Assembly (NCBI GenBank): GCA_026706505.1
Contig: JAPOYQ010000208.1
Location: forward strand, 1-11,623
Direction: 5' to 3'
Origin: Gemmatimonadota bacterium
Lineage (GTDB): Bacteria > Latescibacterota > UBA2968 > UBA8231
DNA: 11,623 nt
Part shown: positions 1 to 6,019 of the stretch, piece after piece
Layout of the letters: every line of letters starts with the position of its first letter
Position numbering within the stretch: the first letter of the stretch is position 1
Translations under genes and position numbers: made by a program
Notes under the pieces: generated by a model
Databases searched by the model: none
The model's input: only the letters and a program-made list of their open reading frames with translations
Told to the model about the DNA's origin: nothing

Positions 1-283
1 TGCCGTACACATCGTAGAAGTAGTCGCCCTCGCGGGTGGTGTTGACGTAGCGCTCATACGGAGTGCGGGCGTAGTTGGGGTACTCCCACTGACGCCAGCC
101 GTAGTCCACAAAGAGTTCCTGCGGCACGTACCACTTTTTGACCGCCGGATCGAGCGCACCAAAGAGCACGCCCGGACCGGTCGGCTCAAAGCCGACAGCC
201 CCGCCGCGCTGGACGTCGGTCTGGCCCCAGACAGGGACGCCCACCATCAGCACCAGTCCCAAGATGACGAAGAATTTCTTCAT
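1..283 (-). CDS. Exported protein of unknown function, N-terminal part (cut by window edge)
   Basis: This reading frame starts at ATG 283 and is still open at position 1, giving about 94 residues of an incomplete protein. It opens with a clear Sec signal peptide: MKKFF, a hydrophobic run to about residue 18, then a likely cleavage after PVWG/Q. The mature part begins QTDVQRGGAVGF and is rich in Tyr and Trp, with phrases such as KKWYVPQELFVDY and WRQWEYPNYAR. I do not recognise a named domain. A weak Shine-Dalgarno-like GGGAAG lies 8 nt upstream of the start. It is downstream of, and on the same strand as, the 753-aa secreted protein, with a 119-bp gap that holds a hairpin repeat. The two may be co-transcribed and may act together at the cell surface, but that is inference from order only. 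Confidence 0.75.
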   Translation of the reverse strand, partial: MKKFFVILGLVLMVGVPVWGQTDVQRGGAVGFEPTGPGVLFGALDPAVKKWYVPQELFVDYGWRQWEYPNYARTPYERYVNTTREGDYFYDVYG

Positions 284-305
284 AGCACGCACTTCCCATT
301 CAACC

Positions 306-333
306 GTAGGGGCAACCCTTGTGGTTGCCCTTG
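306..333. repeat. Hairpin-forming intergenic repeat (REP-like)
   Basis: GGGCAACC (310-317) and GGTTGCCC (323-330) form a perfect 8-bp inverted repeat around the 5-nt loop CTTGT, with a possible G-U pair at 309/331. There is no T-tract after the stem on either strand, so it does not look like a simple intrinsic terminator. It lies between two same-strand genes and could act as an mRNA processing or stability element. The form resembles short palindromic repeats that are dispersed in many environmental genomes, but only one copy is visible here. Confidence 0.5.
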
Positions 334-402
334 CCGTAGATTACAACCTATTCCTAAATCGTTTGGTACCGATCGCAGATGTGTTCGCCCGTCGAAACGC
401 GT

Positions 403-2664
403 TCAATAAACCACCACAACCGCAGCGACCGCTCTAGCTTGCCCCGTCTTGGCGTCCAGCACGACGCTGAACACGTAATTGCCCGGCGGCACCAGCCGAC
501 CCGCGTCGTCGAGCCCATCCCAAAGCCGGGCAAAGCGCCCACTCTGATCCAGAGCGTCGTACAGGAGCCGCACTGGCCGACCGGCCAGATCGAAAATCGC
601 AACCCGCAGCGACGTAGGACGACCCACATTGGTCAAGTCGTATTGCAGTTCGGCCTGATCGTTGACGCCGTCCCCATTGGGGGTAAAGACCGGCGGCTGG
701 GCACGCACGTTGATCAGCAGTTCGCCGGAGATGGGTACTTTCACCGACAGATTGCCCTCAAAAGGCGTACCCAGCGCCTGCGTGTCCGGGTCGCCCTCCC
801 CCAAATCGGCCGCATTGCCGGCCACCACGCTCTGCCCCAACTGGCCCTCAGATGCGGTGTTAAACACCTGGCCACTGAACGTGGTGCCGAAGCGCAGAAC
901 CGCGTTTTCAAAACTCACCCGCAACTCCGTGTCGTCCTCGCCCACAGTCGGGAACTCAATGGCAAAGGCATCGTCGGCTACCTCTACGACCGCGAAGTCG
1001 CCGCGCACCACTGGCAACTCGTCGAGTGCCGCGCCGCTGAAATCGGCTTCCAGCACGTCGCCCTCGGGTGGCTGTATCCGCACCGCGCCGACCCGTTCCA
1101 CCCGGAGCGGAGTGGCAATCCGCAAGCGGTTAAAACCCCGATCCTGACCGGTGCGAAACTTGCTCCGCACCGCGTAGGTGAAGTCCGTCTGCTCGCCCAG
1201 AGCTGCGCTACGAGGACCGATCTCAGCGATCAATTCTTCGGCAAAGGGTGATGGCAGCACGTCAAAGGAAAGCCCTCCAACGCCCGTGGCCGCCTCAAAG
1301 TCGTCGCTGAAGAACTCGATCATAAACTGGAAGTAGCGCCTCGGGCTTGGCGAGACAATTGGCCCGCCCGCACCTTCAGTCCCCAAGGTCTCCGTGAGGA
1401 CGATACTACTCGCAGGATAGGGCGGCGACCACGCACTCCAGTTGCTCACGTCATTGCGGATCGTCGCCCGGTCGCCGCGCGGGAGTTTCTTGTAGTCGAC
1501 CTCGCTCAAAGTCACCTGCTCCCGCTCCTCCTGCGACAGCGCGTTAAACACCTGCACCGCGTCGCGCAAATCCACTTCCTCGTTGTCGAGGACCTCCGCA
1601 ACTAGCGCTTGCAGGGCCTCGTCCTCCACGTCTTTGGCGAATTTCCACGGCACCCCCACCTCGCCCGTGCCTAAGCCACTGCTGATCCCAGCGCCACTGC
1701 CCCCAGCCCCACCGGACTGCAACCCCACATTGCCCCCGCCGACGCGGAAGATCTTCTCGCCAGGCCGCACCTTGTTGAATTCCACCGGCTCGGGATCAAT
1801 GCCCGTGCGCGTGCGCACCGCGATCCGCGAGAGCTGCGGGTCGCCGACCTGCTCCTGCACCCAGCGCACATTGCCCAACAGCGCCAGATCGCCAAAGTCG
1901 AAGATGTTGGAGATATAGACGGCCTCGGGCACAAAGCCCGTGCCAAAGACCTGGAACTCGGCAATGTCAAAACCCAGCGCCGTCAGGGATTTGAGCCGCA
2001 CGAAGCGCACGTATTGCGGCGGGATGCGGATATCGACGACCGCCTCTTCGTTTTGGCCCTCCAGCGCCACGCTCGTGCGGATGGGCACCCCCTCGCGCTG
2101 GGTATCCGGCGTACCGTCGTTGATGAAGATCTCAAAGCTGCGCATGAAGTCGTTCTGGAAGGGGAAATTCGGCGCGGGGAATTCGGGCGCGGCGTTGCGC
2201 GGAAAAAAGCGGAAGCGATTGACGCCAAAGCGCGCGCCCAAGTCCAAGTCGATGATCAGCCCCAAAACCTGGGCGCTTTTGGCCCCGGCACTCAAGCGCA
2301 GATCGAGTCCACTCTGGCCGTCGTTGTCGATGAGCTTGGCCAGTTCGCCGCGGACGTTGAGGTTGTTAGGCGAGGTGATCGAACCGCCGCGCGACTCGGT
2401 GTTGGCTCCGAGGGCGATGTTTAGCGTGGTATCGGCGCGCTGGGGAAAAATCCAGTCCGCAAAATTAGCGGCAGTAAAGTCGATAACGCCGCCGGGCGCG
2501 TTGGTGTTCTCAACGCTTTGGGCACTGCGAATGACCTTGGCTTGAATCTCGCCGCCACCATCGCGCCAACTCAGTCCGCTCGCACCGACGACGATGGTGT
2601 CGGCAGCAGCGGGCAAGACGCTCAAGACGGCGATGAAGACGGCACAAAGAAGAGGATTTTTCAT
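403..2664 (-). CDS. Secreted discoidin-like protein with C-terminal FlgD-type Ig domain
   Basis: The protein has 753 residues. It begins with a signal peptide (MKNPLLCAVFIAVLSVLPAA, cleavage near AAA/DT). Residues about 100-245 read like a galactose-binding/discoidin β-sandwich: LIDNDGQSG, then RFRFFPRN, then MRSFEIFINDG, then VRFVRLKSL and DIAEFQVFG. A Gly-rich linker follows at 308-334. Residues 405-500 contain a second similar segment (WSAWSPPYP, then YFQFMIEFFSDD). The C-terminus, 655-745, is a FlgD-Ig/CHU_C-like module with FTPNGDGVND, LRVAIFDLAGRPVR and LWDGLDDAGRLVPPGNYVF. Domain names come from pattern recognition, not a search. An extracellular or surface-attached role, perhaps glycan binding, is inferred. 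The start is fixed by the signal peptide. No Shine-Dalgarno is seen, and a promoter sits directly upstream. Confidence 0.85.
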   Translation of the reverse strand: MKNPLLCAVFIAVLSVLPAAADTIVVGASGLSWRDGGGEIQAKVIRSAQSVENTNAPGGVIDFTAANFADWIFPQRADTTLNIALGANTESRGGSITSPNNLNVRGELAKLIDNDGQSGLDLRLSAGAKSAQVLGLIIDLDLGARFGVNRFRFFPRNAAPEFPAPNFPFQNDFMRSFEIFINDGTPDTQREGVPIRTSVALEGQNEEAVVDIRIPPQYVRFVRLKSLTALGFDIAEFQVFGTGFVPEAVYISNIFDFGDLALLGNVRWVQEQVGDPQLSRIAVRTRTGIDPEPVEFNKVRPGEKIFRVGGGNVGLQSGGAGGSGAGISSGLGTGEVGVPWKFAKDVEDEALQALVAEVLDNEEVDLRDAVQVFNALSQEEREQVTLSEVDYKKLPRGDRATIRNDVSNWSAWSPPYPASSIVLTETLGTEGAGGPIVSPSPRRYFQFMIEFFSDDFEAATGVGGLSFDVLPSPFAEELIAEIGPRSAALGEQTDFTYAVRSKFRTGQDRGFNRLRIATPLRVERVGAVRIQPPEGDVLEADFSGAALDELPVVRGDFAVVEVADDAFAIEFPTVGEDDTELRVSFENAVLRFGTTFSGQVFNTASEGQLGQSVVAGNAADLGEGDPDTQALGTPFEGNLSVKVPISGELLINVRAQPPVFTPNGDGVNDQAELQYDLTNVGRPTSLRVAIFDLAGRPVRLLYDALDQSGRFARLWDGLDDAGRLVPPGNYVFSVVLDAKTGQARAVAAVVVVY

Positions 2665-2670
2665 GGCTGT

Positions 2671-2699
2671 TTGTTACGCTTTTCCGCCGGACTTGTCAA
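2671..2699 (-). promoter_or_regulatory. Sigma70-like promoter for the 753-aa secreted protein
   Basis: On the minus strand a perfect TTGACA (2699-2694) is followed after exactly 17 nt by TAACAA (2676-2671; three of six bases of the -10 consensus). The hexamer ends 6 nt before ATG 2664, so transcription would begin at or next to the A of the start codon. With no Shine-Dalgarno sequence present, this predicts a leaderless mRNA. Confidence 0.5.
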
Positions 2700-2915
2700 G
2701 AATTCGCCGCGCAGGCGGCAAGGTAGGCCGACAAGCGAATTGCCAAAAAGTTGGAGGCCGATCTCGGCCTGGCTTCGTACTCCCCCAAACGGCAAAGGAA
2801 CCTAAGCAACCCATTGATGGCTACCATTCGACACAGCCTGCGCCGACTACGAACCGCCCTATCAGACTGTCCGCTCTGGCATGGATATTGCAGGACACGC
2901 ATCGGAAGCCGCCTG

Positions 2916-2944
2916 TTGGTGGTTTTTAGTCCTTCTTTTATATT
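2916..2944 (+). promoter_or_regulatory. Possible promoter of the small coiled-coil membrane protein
   Basis: TTGGTG (2916-2921) and TATATT (2939-2944; five of six bases of the -10 consensus) are 17 nt apart. The start codon at 2966 lies 21 nt beyond the -10, with the Shine-Dalgarno sequence between. The -35 is poor, matching only its first three bases. Confidence 0.35.
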
Positions 2945-2952
2945 CCCCCACT

Positions 2953-2958
2953 GAGGAG
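2953..2958 (+). promoter_or_regulatory. Ribosome-binding site GAGGAG
   Basis: GAGGAG ends 7 nt before ATG 2966 and fixes that start. It contrasts with several neighbouring genes that have no Shine-Dalgarno sequence. Confidence 0.7.
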
Positions 2959-2965
2959 TCCAGCC

Positions 2966-3256
2966 ATGAGCGAAAGCACCGACCCCCAAACTCGTGCGGT
3001 CCCTACCCCTGAAGAAATGCCTTGGAGCATTAGCTATCTACGCGACGATATTAAAGATCTGCGCACCCAAGTAGGTGCCCTACATGGGCGCATTGACGAG
3101 ACCAACCGCTCATTGGGAGACCGCATCGACGAGACCAACCGCTCATTAGGCGAACAAATTCGCGCACTCCATAAGCGCATGGACACCTATTTCCTTTGGA
3201 TGATGGGCACGTTGGTGGCCATCACCAGCGTCCTCATCGCCGTCATCAAGCTCTGA
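2966..3256 (+). CDS. Small coiled-coil protein with C-terminal membrane anchor
   Basis: This 96-residue protein is of unknown function. Residues 1-20 are polar and Pro-rich. Residues 21-72 are strongly charged and helical, with an 11-residue unit, RIDETNRSLGD/E, occurring twice in tandem (42-52 and 53-63) and fading into a third partial unit (EQIRALHKRMD). Residues about 74-95 (YFLWMMGTLVAITSVLIAVIKL) form one transmembrane helix. The 11-residue (hendecad) period is typical of right-handed or straight coiled coils. The layout of coiled coil then C-terminal tail anchor resembles small Bdr-like or XhlA-like bacterial proteins, but I cannot assign a family. It probably oligomerises at the inner membrane through the cytoplasmic coil. 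It stands alone behind its own promoter and a good ribosome-binding site, and no partner gene is evident. Confidence 0.8.
   Translation: MSESTDPQTRAVPTPEEMPWSISYLRDDIKDLRTQVGALHGRIDETNRSLGDRIDETNRSLGEQIRALHKRMDTYFLWMMGTLVAITSVLIAVIKL
3089..3154 (+). repeat. Tandem 33-bp in-frame repeat (two copies)
   Basis: Copy 1 is 3089-3121 and copy 2 is 3122-3154, each encoding RIDETNRSLG followed by D or E. They differ at 4 of 33 bases, and three of the differences are synonymous. The repeat extends the hendecad coiled coil of the small membrane protein. Confidence 0.9.
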
Positions 3257-3431
3257 CCCAACTCTCATCGGCCGGCCCCTCGAACGCGGTCGAGCTTACC
3301 AGCCGTCAACCATGCGACCGGCCTCGTCGGGGAGAGCATGACCGGCAACAGTACTATCGCGACGCTGGCCGCACCGTAGCGTTCCAGTTTGGCGCGGCCT
3401 ACCCCTTCGATGTGTCCCAATTATAGCCCGT

Positions 3432-4973
3432 ATGCTACCAAAATTCTTCTTTGCTGCCTTGCTCTTCTGGAGCACCACCTTGAGCGCCCAGACGCCCGCG
3501 GCCGATACCACCATCGCCGGCCAAACCCTGCCCCTGCTCCCCATTGAGACTCTAATCGCCCAGCTACAACGCCCGGCCAACGGCCCAGCCATCGTCCACC
3601 GGCACGTCGCCTTCCGCGGACGCCTGTTTGCGCCAACTTCAGGACTCGACACCCTGCGCGTCCCCCTCGACTTGGAGGAAGTGTACTTTCTCGACGAAGT
3701 ATCCTTCAGCCAAGTCGCGTTCCTCGCCCCAGTGCGCTTTGAACGCGCTCACTTCGCCGGTGGCCTCTCCTTTGCCGAAGCGCGTTTTACCGACGACTTC
3801 TCCCTGCACACAAGCCATCTGGCCAAACACGCAACCTTCCAAAAAGCCCACTTCCTCAGCGATACTGACCTAACGGCAAGCCGCTTCGCCGGAGTCGCCT
3901 CGTTCGTCGGCGCGCGCTTCGCCGGCCAGCGCGCCCACTTCGCCCGGACCCAATTCGACAACGCCGCCTATTTCGAACAGGCCGCTTTTGCCGCGCCAGC
4001 CACCTTCACCGACGCCGCTTTCGCCGGAATCGCCTCCTTCAAGGAGACCACTTGGGCCCAGCCCTTATCCTTCGCTGGAGTCCGCTTCGCCGACCGGGCG
4101 CTGTTTTGGGACGCGCGTTTCGCCGAGGAAGTGTCGTTCGACACCGGACGTGCCGACGGGGAAGTCGCCTTCGACCGAGCGCGTTTCAGCGGCGAGGCGT
4201 CCTTTGCCGACTTCACCTTTGCGCGGGCGGCACACTTTCGCAGTGCGACCTTTGGCCAAGCCCGCTTTGATGGAGCTTATTTCCGCCAAGAGGCCGACTT
4301 CAGCGAGAGCGAGGGTCGCGTCATCCGTCTCGGTGCATTCTTCAATCGCTCCCTCGACCTGAGCCGCGCCGCCTTCGCCTTGATCGACCTGCGGGCAGCC
4401 AGAGCGGATTCGACCTTCGCTGCGAACAGCCACCTCTATTTGCACCAGCCACGATTCGGCCGCATCCAAGTGCGCTGGCTCCAGCTAGCAGGCCATCTCG
4501 CCGCTGCCGATTCGACCCACGCCGCTGCCCTCGACCCAACCTACGCCGCCCTGTACCACCAATTCCTAGCCCAAGGCTTGAACAGCGACGCCGCAGCCTG
4601 CCACGCCGAACGCATGGACCACCAGCGCCTTGCACGCGCCTGGAATCAACCAGCGCGTTGGGGCCTAGAACTGTGGCGACTAAGTTCGGATTACGGCACG
4701 GCCCCCCAGCGAATAATCGCCTTCATGCTCGCCATTATCCTCCTCTGTGGCTTGGCGTACCGCACAGCTTCCGGCTCCATGCGCTCCGCCTCCGGCGCAG
4801 ACCAGCCCACCCTCGCCGCCTGCATCGTCTTCAGCCTCTACACCTTCATCCACGTCAACTCCCGAGCCTGGGACGCGACGGGCAAGCTCAAACTCCTCGC
4901 TGTCGCCGAGGCCCTGCTAGGCTGGGTCTCCTTCGGCCTGCTCATCGCCGCAGCTTTGGCCCACGTGCTGTGA
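3432..4973 (+). CDS. Pentapeptide-repeat protein with signal peptide and channel-like C-terminus
   Basis: The protein has 513 residues. Residues 1-20 (MLPKFFFAALLFWSTTLSAQ) form a signal peptide. From about 84 to 310 a Phe recurs every five or six residues in units like ASFVGARF and ATFTDAAF, which is the PF13576-type pentapeptide-repeat quadrilateral β-helix. A helical linker follows (residues 365-416, with YHQFLAQGLNSDAAACHAERM). Then come LWRLSSDYGTAPQRIIAF, a membrane helix (about 427-443), a short re-entrant-like segment (461-476) and a final helix (about 487-512) opening KLLAVAEALLGW. That order matches two-helix K+-channel pore modules found on some pentapeptide proteins, but the TVGYG selectivity filter is absent (the segment reads FSLYTFIHVNS). 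A membrane channel-like or anchoring role is inferred. There is no Shine-Dalgarno. TATAGC lies 4 nt before the ATG, so the message may be leaderless. Confidence 0.85.
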   Translation: MLPKFFFAALLFWSTTLSAQTPAADTTIAGQTLPLLPIETLIAQLQRPANGPAIVHRHVAFRGRLFAPTSGLDTLRVPLDLEEVYFLDEVSFSQVAFLAPVRFERAHFAGGLSFAEARFTDDFSLHTSHLAKHATFQKAHFLSDTDLTASRFAGVASFVGARFAGQRAHFARTQFDNAAYFEQAAFAAPATFTDAAFAGIASFKETTWAQPLSFAGVRFADRALFWDARFAEEVSFDTGRADGEVAFDRARFSGEASFADFTFARAAHFRSATFGQARFDGAYFRQEADFSESEGRVIRLGAFFNRSLDLSRAAFALIDLRAARADSTFAANSHLYLHQPRFGRIQVRWLQLAGHLAAADSTHAAALDPTYAALYHQFLAQGLNSDAAACHAERMDHQRLARAWNQPARWGLELWRLSSDYGTAPQRIIAFMLAIILLCGLAYRTASGSMRSASGADQPTLAACIVFSLYTFIHVNSRAWDATGKLKLLAVAEALLGWVSFGLLIAAALAHVL

Positions 4974-4985
4974 TCTGGCCTCTGC

Positions 4986-5014
4986 CACCTTATTGCTGGC
5001 GGTCCACCACCAGC
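4986..5014. repeat. 29-bp direct repeat, left copy flanking the TA cassette
   Basis: This segment matches 5991-6019 at 27 of 29 bases, in the same orientation. Read on the minus strand it ends an open stretch with L-V-V-D-R-Q-Q-stop (TAA at 4992-4990), nearly the same as the end of the real tautomerase (L-V-A-D-R-Q-Q-stop). Upstream in that frame a TGA occurs after only 13 codons, so no gene remains. Its core also folds as an 8-bp stem (GCTGGTGG with CCGCCAGC on the minus strand, one G-T pair). It is either a duplicated gene end left by insertion of the cassette or one copy of a dispersed palindrome. Confidence 0.75.
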
Positions 5015-5061
5015 TCATATTGCGCTACTAGTCAAGTTATTGTAGCCGAAAACAATCGTCT

Positions 5062-5091
5062 TTGTGCCACCGAGTGCGAAAGGAGTATATT
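5062..5091 (+). promoter_or_regulatory. Possible promoter and operator region of the toxin-antitoxin pair
   Basis: TATATT (5086-5091) is preceded at 18 nt by a poor -35 (TTGTGC, 5062-5067). Downstream, CGAAG occurs at 5122-5126 and again at 5132-5136, ten base pairs apart, before the antitoxin start at 5147. Same-face half-sites of this kind would suit an autoregulating antitoxin. The signal is weak. Confidence 0.25.
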
Positions 5092-5146
5092 CTAGCCTGC
5101 ACTATTCACTAAGAAACTAAGCGAAGTAAATCGAAGCAGGTACTAA

Positions 5147-5395
5147 ATGGACAAAACATTCTCTTATTTGGAGGCTCTGTCGCGGGAAACCGAAAAATCC
5201 GAGTCCGAAGTAATAACTCTGGCGTTTCAGAAGGGAGTTCAGCAGATGTGGCGGGAACGCATTCTGGGGCGCTACCTGCGACGAGAAATCACCCGCGACG
5301 AAGCAATAGAAGGAATAGGCGTGGATTGGGTGGAACTAGCCGAGCGCCAGCACCAAGCCATGATGGAGGATCTTGAGTGGGCCATGGGCAGGTAG
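5147..5395 (+). CDS. Antitoxin of a VapBC-like type II toxin-antitoxin pair
   Basis: This is an 82-residue acidic, helical protein. The N-terminal part (LSRETEKSESEVITLAFQKG, residues 11-30) looks like a short DNA-binding and dimerisation unit of the kind used by small antitoxins. The C-terminal half (ILGRYLRREITRDEAIEGIG, then WVELAERQHQAMMEDLEWAM) looks like the extended helical tail that wraps the toxin. I recognise it as the kind of protein found directly before DUF3368-type PIN toxins, with no named family certain. It would neutralise the toxin and repress the operon. The ribosome-binding site is weak (GCAGG, 6 nt before the ATG). Its 3' end overlaps the toxin start by 19 bp, implying translational coupling. 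The base composition is visibly lower in GC than the flanking genes. Confidence 0.8.
   Translation: MDKTFSYLEALSRETEKSESEVITLAFQKGVQQMWRERILGRYLRREITRDEAIEGIGVDWVELAERQHQAMMEDLEWAMGR
5365..5369 (+). promoter_or_regulatory. Ribosome-binding site GGAGG that fixes the toxin's GTG start
   Basis: GGAGG lies inside the antitoxin gene and ends 7 nt before GTG 5377. It supports the GTG as the toxin start and the overlapping, coupled arrangement of the two genes. Confidence 0.7.
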
Positions 5396-5877
5396 AACAG
5401 GCCGTCGCTGATGCGGGTCCTCTCATTCACCTACACGAAGTGGAACAAATTGATCTACTGAATTTATTCAAGATACTCTGCATACCCGGTGCCGTGTGGG
5501 CAGAGAGTGCCGATAAAATCAATAGTCCCCCACTGAACCTCAATAACATACGACATCACACCCTTGCTGCTAGCGATGTCGATCACTTTGTCCAAACGCA
5601 TTCACTGAGCAATTTGCATGTGGGCGAGCGGGAAAGCCTCTACCTCTGCAACCAACTAGACATACCCCTCCTATTGACCGATGATCTGGCCGTTCGGGAA
5701 GCAGCTAGGCGGTTATGCGTACAGCCTGTAGGCTCATTAGGCATCGTCGTCAGAGGATATAAAGAAGGAGTTTTAACTTATTCCGAAGCCGAGAAGAGCC
5801 TTATAGCACTTTATGAGGAAAGCAGCTTATTCGTGACACAGACCATAGTAGAAATCGCCATTGAGCAGTTGGCCTGA
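5377..5877 (+). CDS. PIN-domain toxin, DUF3368-type (VapC-like ribonuclease)
   Basis: This 166-residue PIN-domain protein is expected to be a Mg2+-dependent endoribonuclease that blocks translation when free of its antitoxin. The usual acidic set is complete: Asp12 (VADAGPLIHL), Glu43 (IPGAVWAE), Glu84 (HVGERESL) and Asp102/Asp103 (LLLTDDLAVREAA). The DUF3368-like C-terminal signature follows: VQPVGSLGIVVRGYKEGVLT at about 115-134, then a helical tail ending TIVEIAIEQLA. The start is a GTG with a good internal Shine-Dalgarno sequence. With no key residue lost it is probably active. It overlaps the antitoxin gene by 19 bp. Its codon use is AT-richer than that of its neighbours and it lies between two 29-bp direct repeats, which suggests acquisition by transfer. 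The specific RNA target cannot be told from the sequence. Confidence 0.88.
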   Translation: MGHGQVEQAVADAGPLIHLHEVEQIDLLNLFKILCIPGAVWAESADKINSPPLNLNNIRHHTLAASDVDHFVQTHSLSNLHVGERESLYLCNQLDIPLLLTDDLAVREAARRLCVQPVGSLGIVVRGYKEGVLTYSEAEKSLIALYEESSLFVTQTIVEIAIEQLA

Positions 5878-5935
5878 GCAATCTGACAAAAAAGAACTCC
5901 CTCAAGCGATATTATGCTGGTGGACGAGAAGGATC

Positions 5936-5962
5936 GCCGGGCCGTGCTTCCACGGCCGCGGC
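5936..5962. terminator. GC-rich hairpin between convergent genes
   Basis: GGCCGTG (5940-5946) and CACGGCC (5951-5957) form a perfect 7-bp stem with loop CTTC. The outer bases GCCG (5936-5939) and CGGC (5959-5962) extend it to 11 bp with one bulged G. It lies between the toxin's stop (5877) and the tautomerase's stop (5995), where a bidirectional terminator would be expected. There is no T-tract, so termination activity is uncertain. Confidence 0.4.
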
Positions 5963-5990
5963 GTCCTCCTAGCGGAAGGGATCGTTCGAT

Positions 5991-6019
5991 CACCTCATTG
6001 CTGGCGGTCCGCCACCAGC
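5991..6019. repeat. 29-bp direct repeat, right copy (3' end of the tautomerase gene)
   Basis: This pairs with 4986-5014 (27 of 29 bases identical, same orientation, 1,005 bp apart). It contains the last seven codons and the TGA stop (5997-5995) of the tautomerase gene. The similarity stops abruptly on both sides. It has the same hairpin potential as the left copy. Confidence 0.75.

Larger units (their letters stand above)
2665..2965. other. Divergent intergenic control region (about 300 bp)
   Basis: No coding frame here is convincing. The left end holds the promoter of the minus-strand secreted protein and the right end a promoter and ribosome-binding site for the plus-strand coiled-coil gene. 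Between them are a small GCCGC-GCAG-GCGGC hairpin (2706-2719) and a perfect inverted repeat, AGGCCGA-TC-TCGGCCT (2755-2770). A further direct copy of AGGCCGA lies at 2725-2731, exactly 30 bp upstream of the first arm. These could be operator half-sites. I see nothing recognisable between 2771 and 2915. Confidence 0.45.

Noticed and set aside
379..1251. Long plus-strand open frame (290 codons) opposite the secreted FlgD-Ig protein
   Set aside because: It is a shadow of the GC-rich minus-strand gene. It has no signal, no domain and no ribosome-binding site, and its composition is rich in Arg, His and Gln, as expected of an antisense frame.
3279..3294. Small hairpin CTCGA-6 nt-TCGAG after the coiled-coil gene
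   Set aside because: A 5-bp stem without a T-tract is too weak to call a terminator.
3196..3426. Possible small gene bridging the gap after the coiled-coil protein
   Set aside because: It overlaps the end of the coiled-coil gene in another frame, has a random-looking composition and no ribosome-binding site. The gap 3257-3431 shows nothing convincing.
4990..5034. Separate short gene or tautomerase pseudogene on the minus strand ending at the left repeat
   Set aside because: Only 13 codons lie between an in-frame TGA and the TAA, and similarity to the tautomerase ends with the 29-bp repeat, so it is better described as a repeat copy than as a gene remnant.
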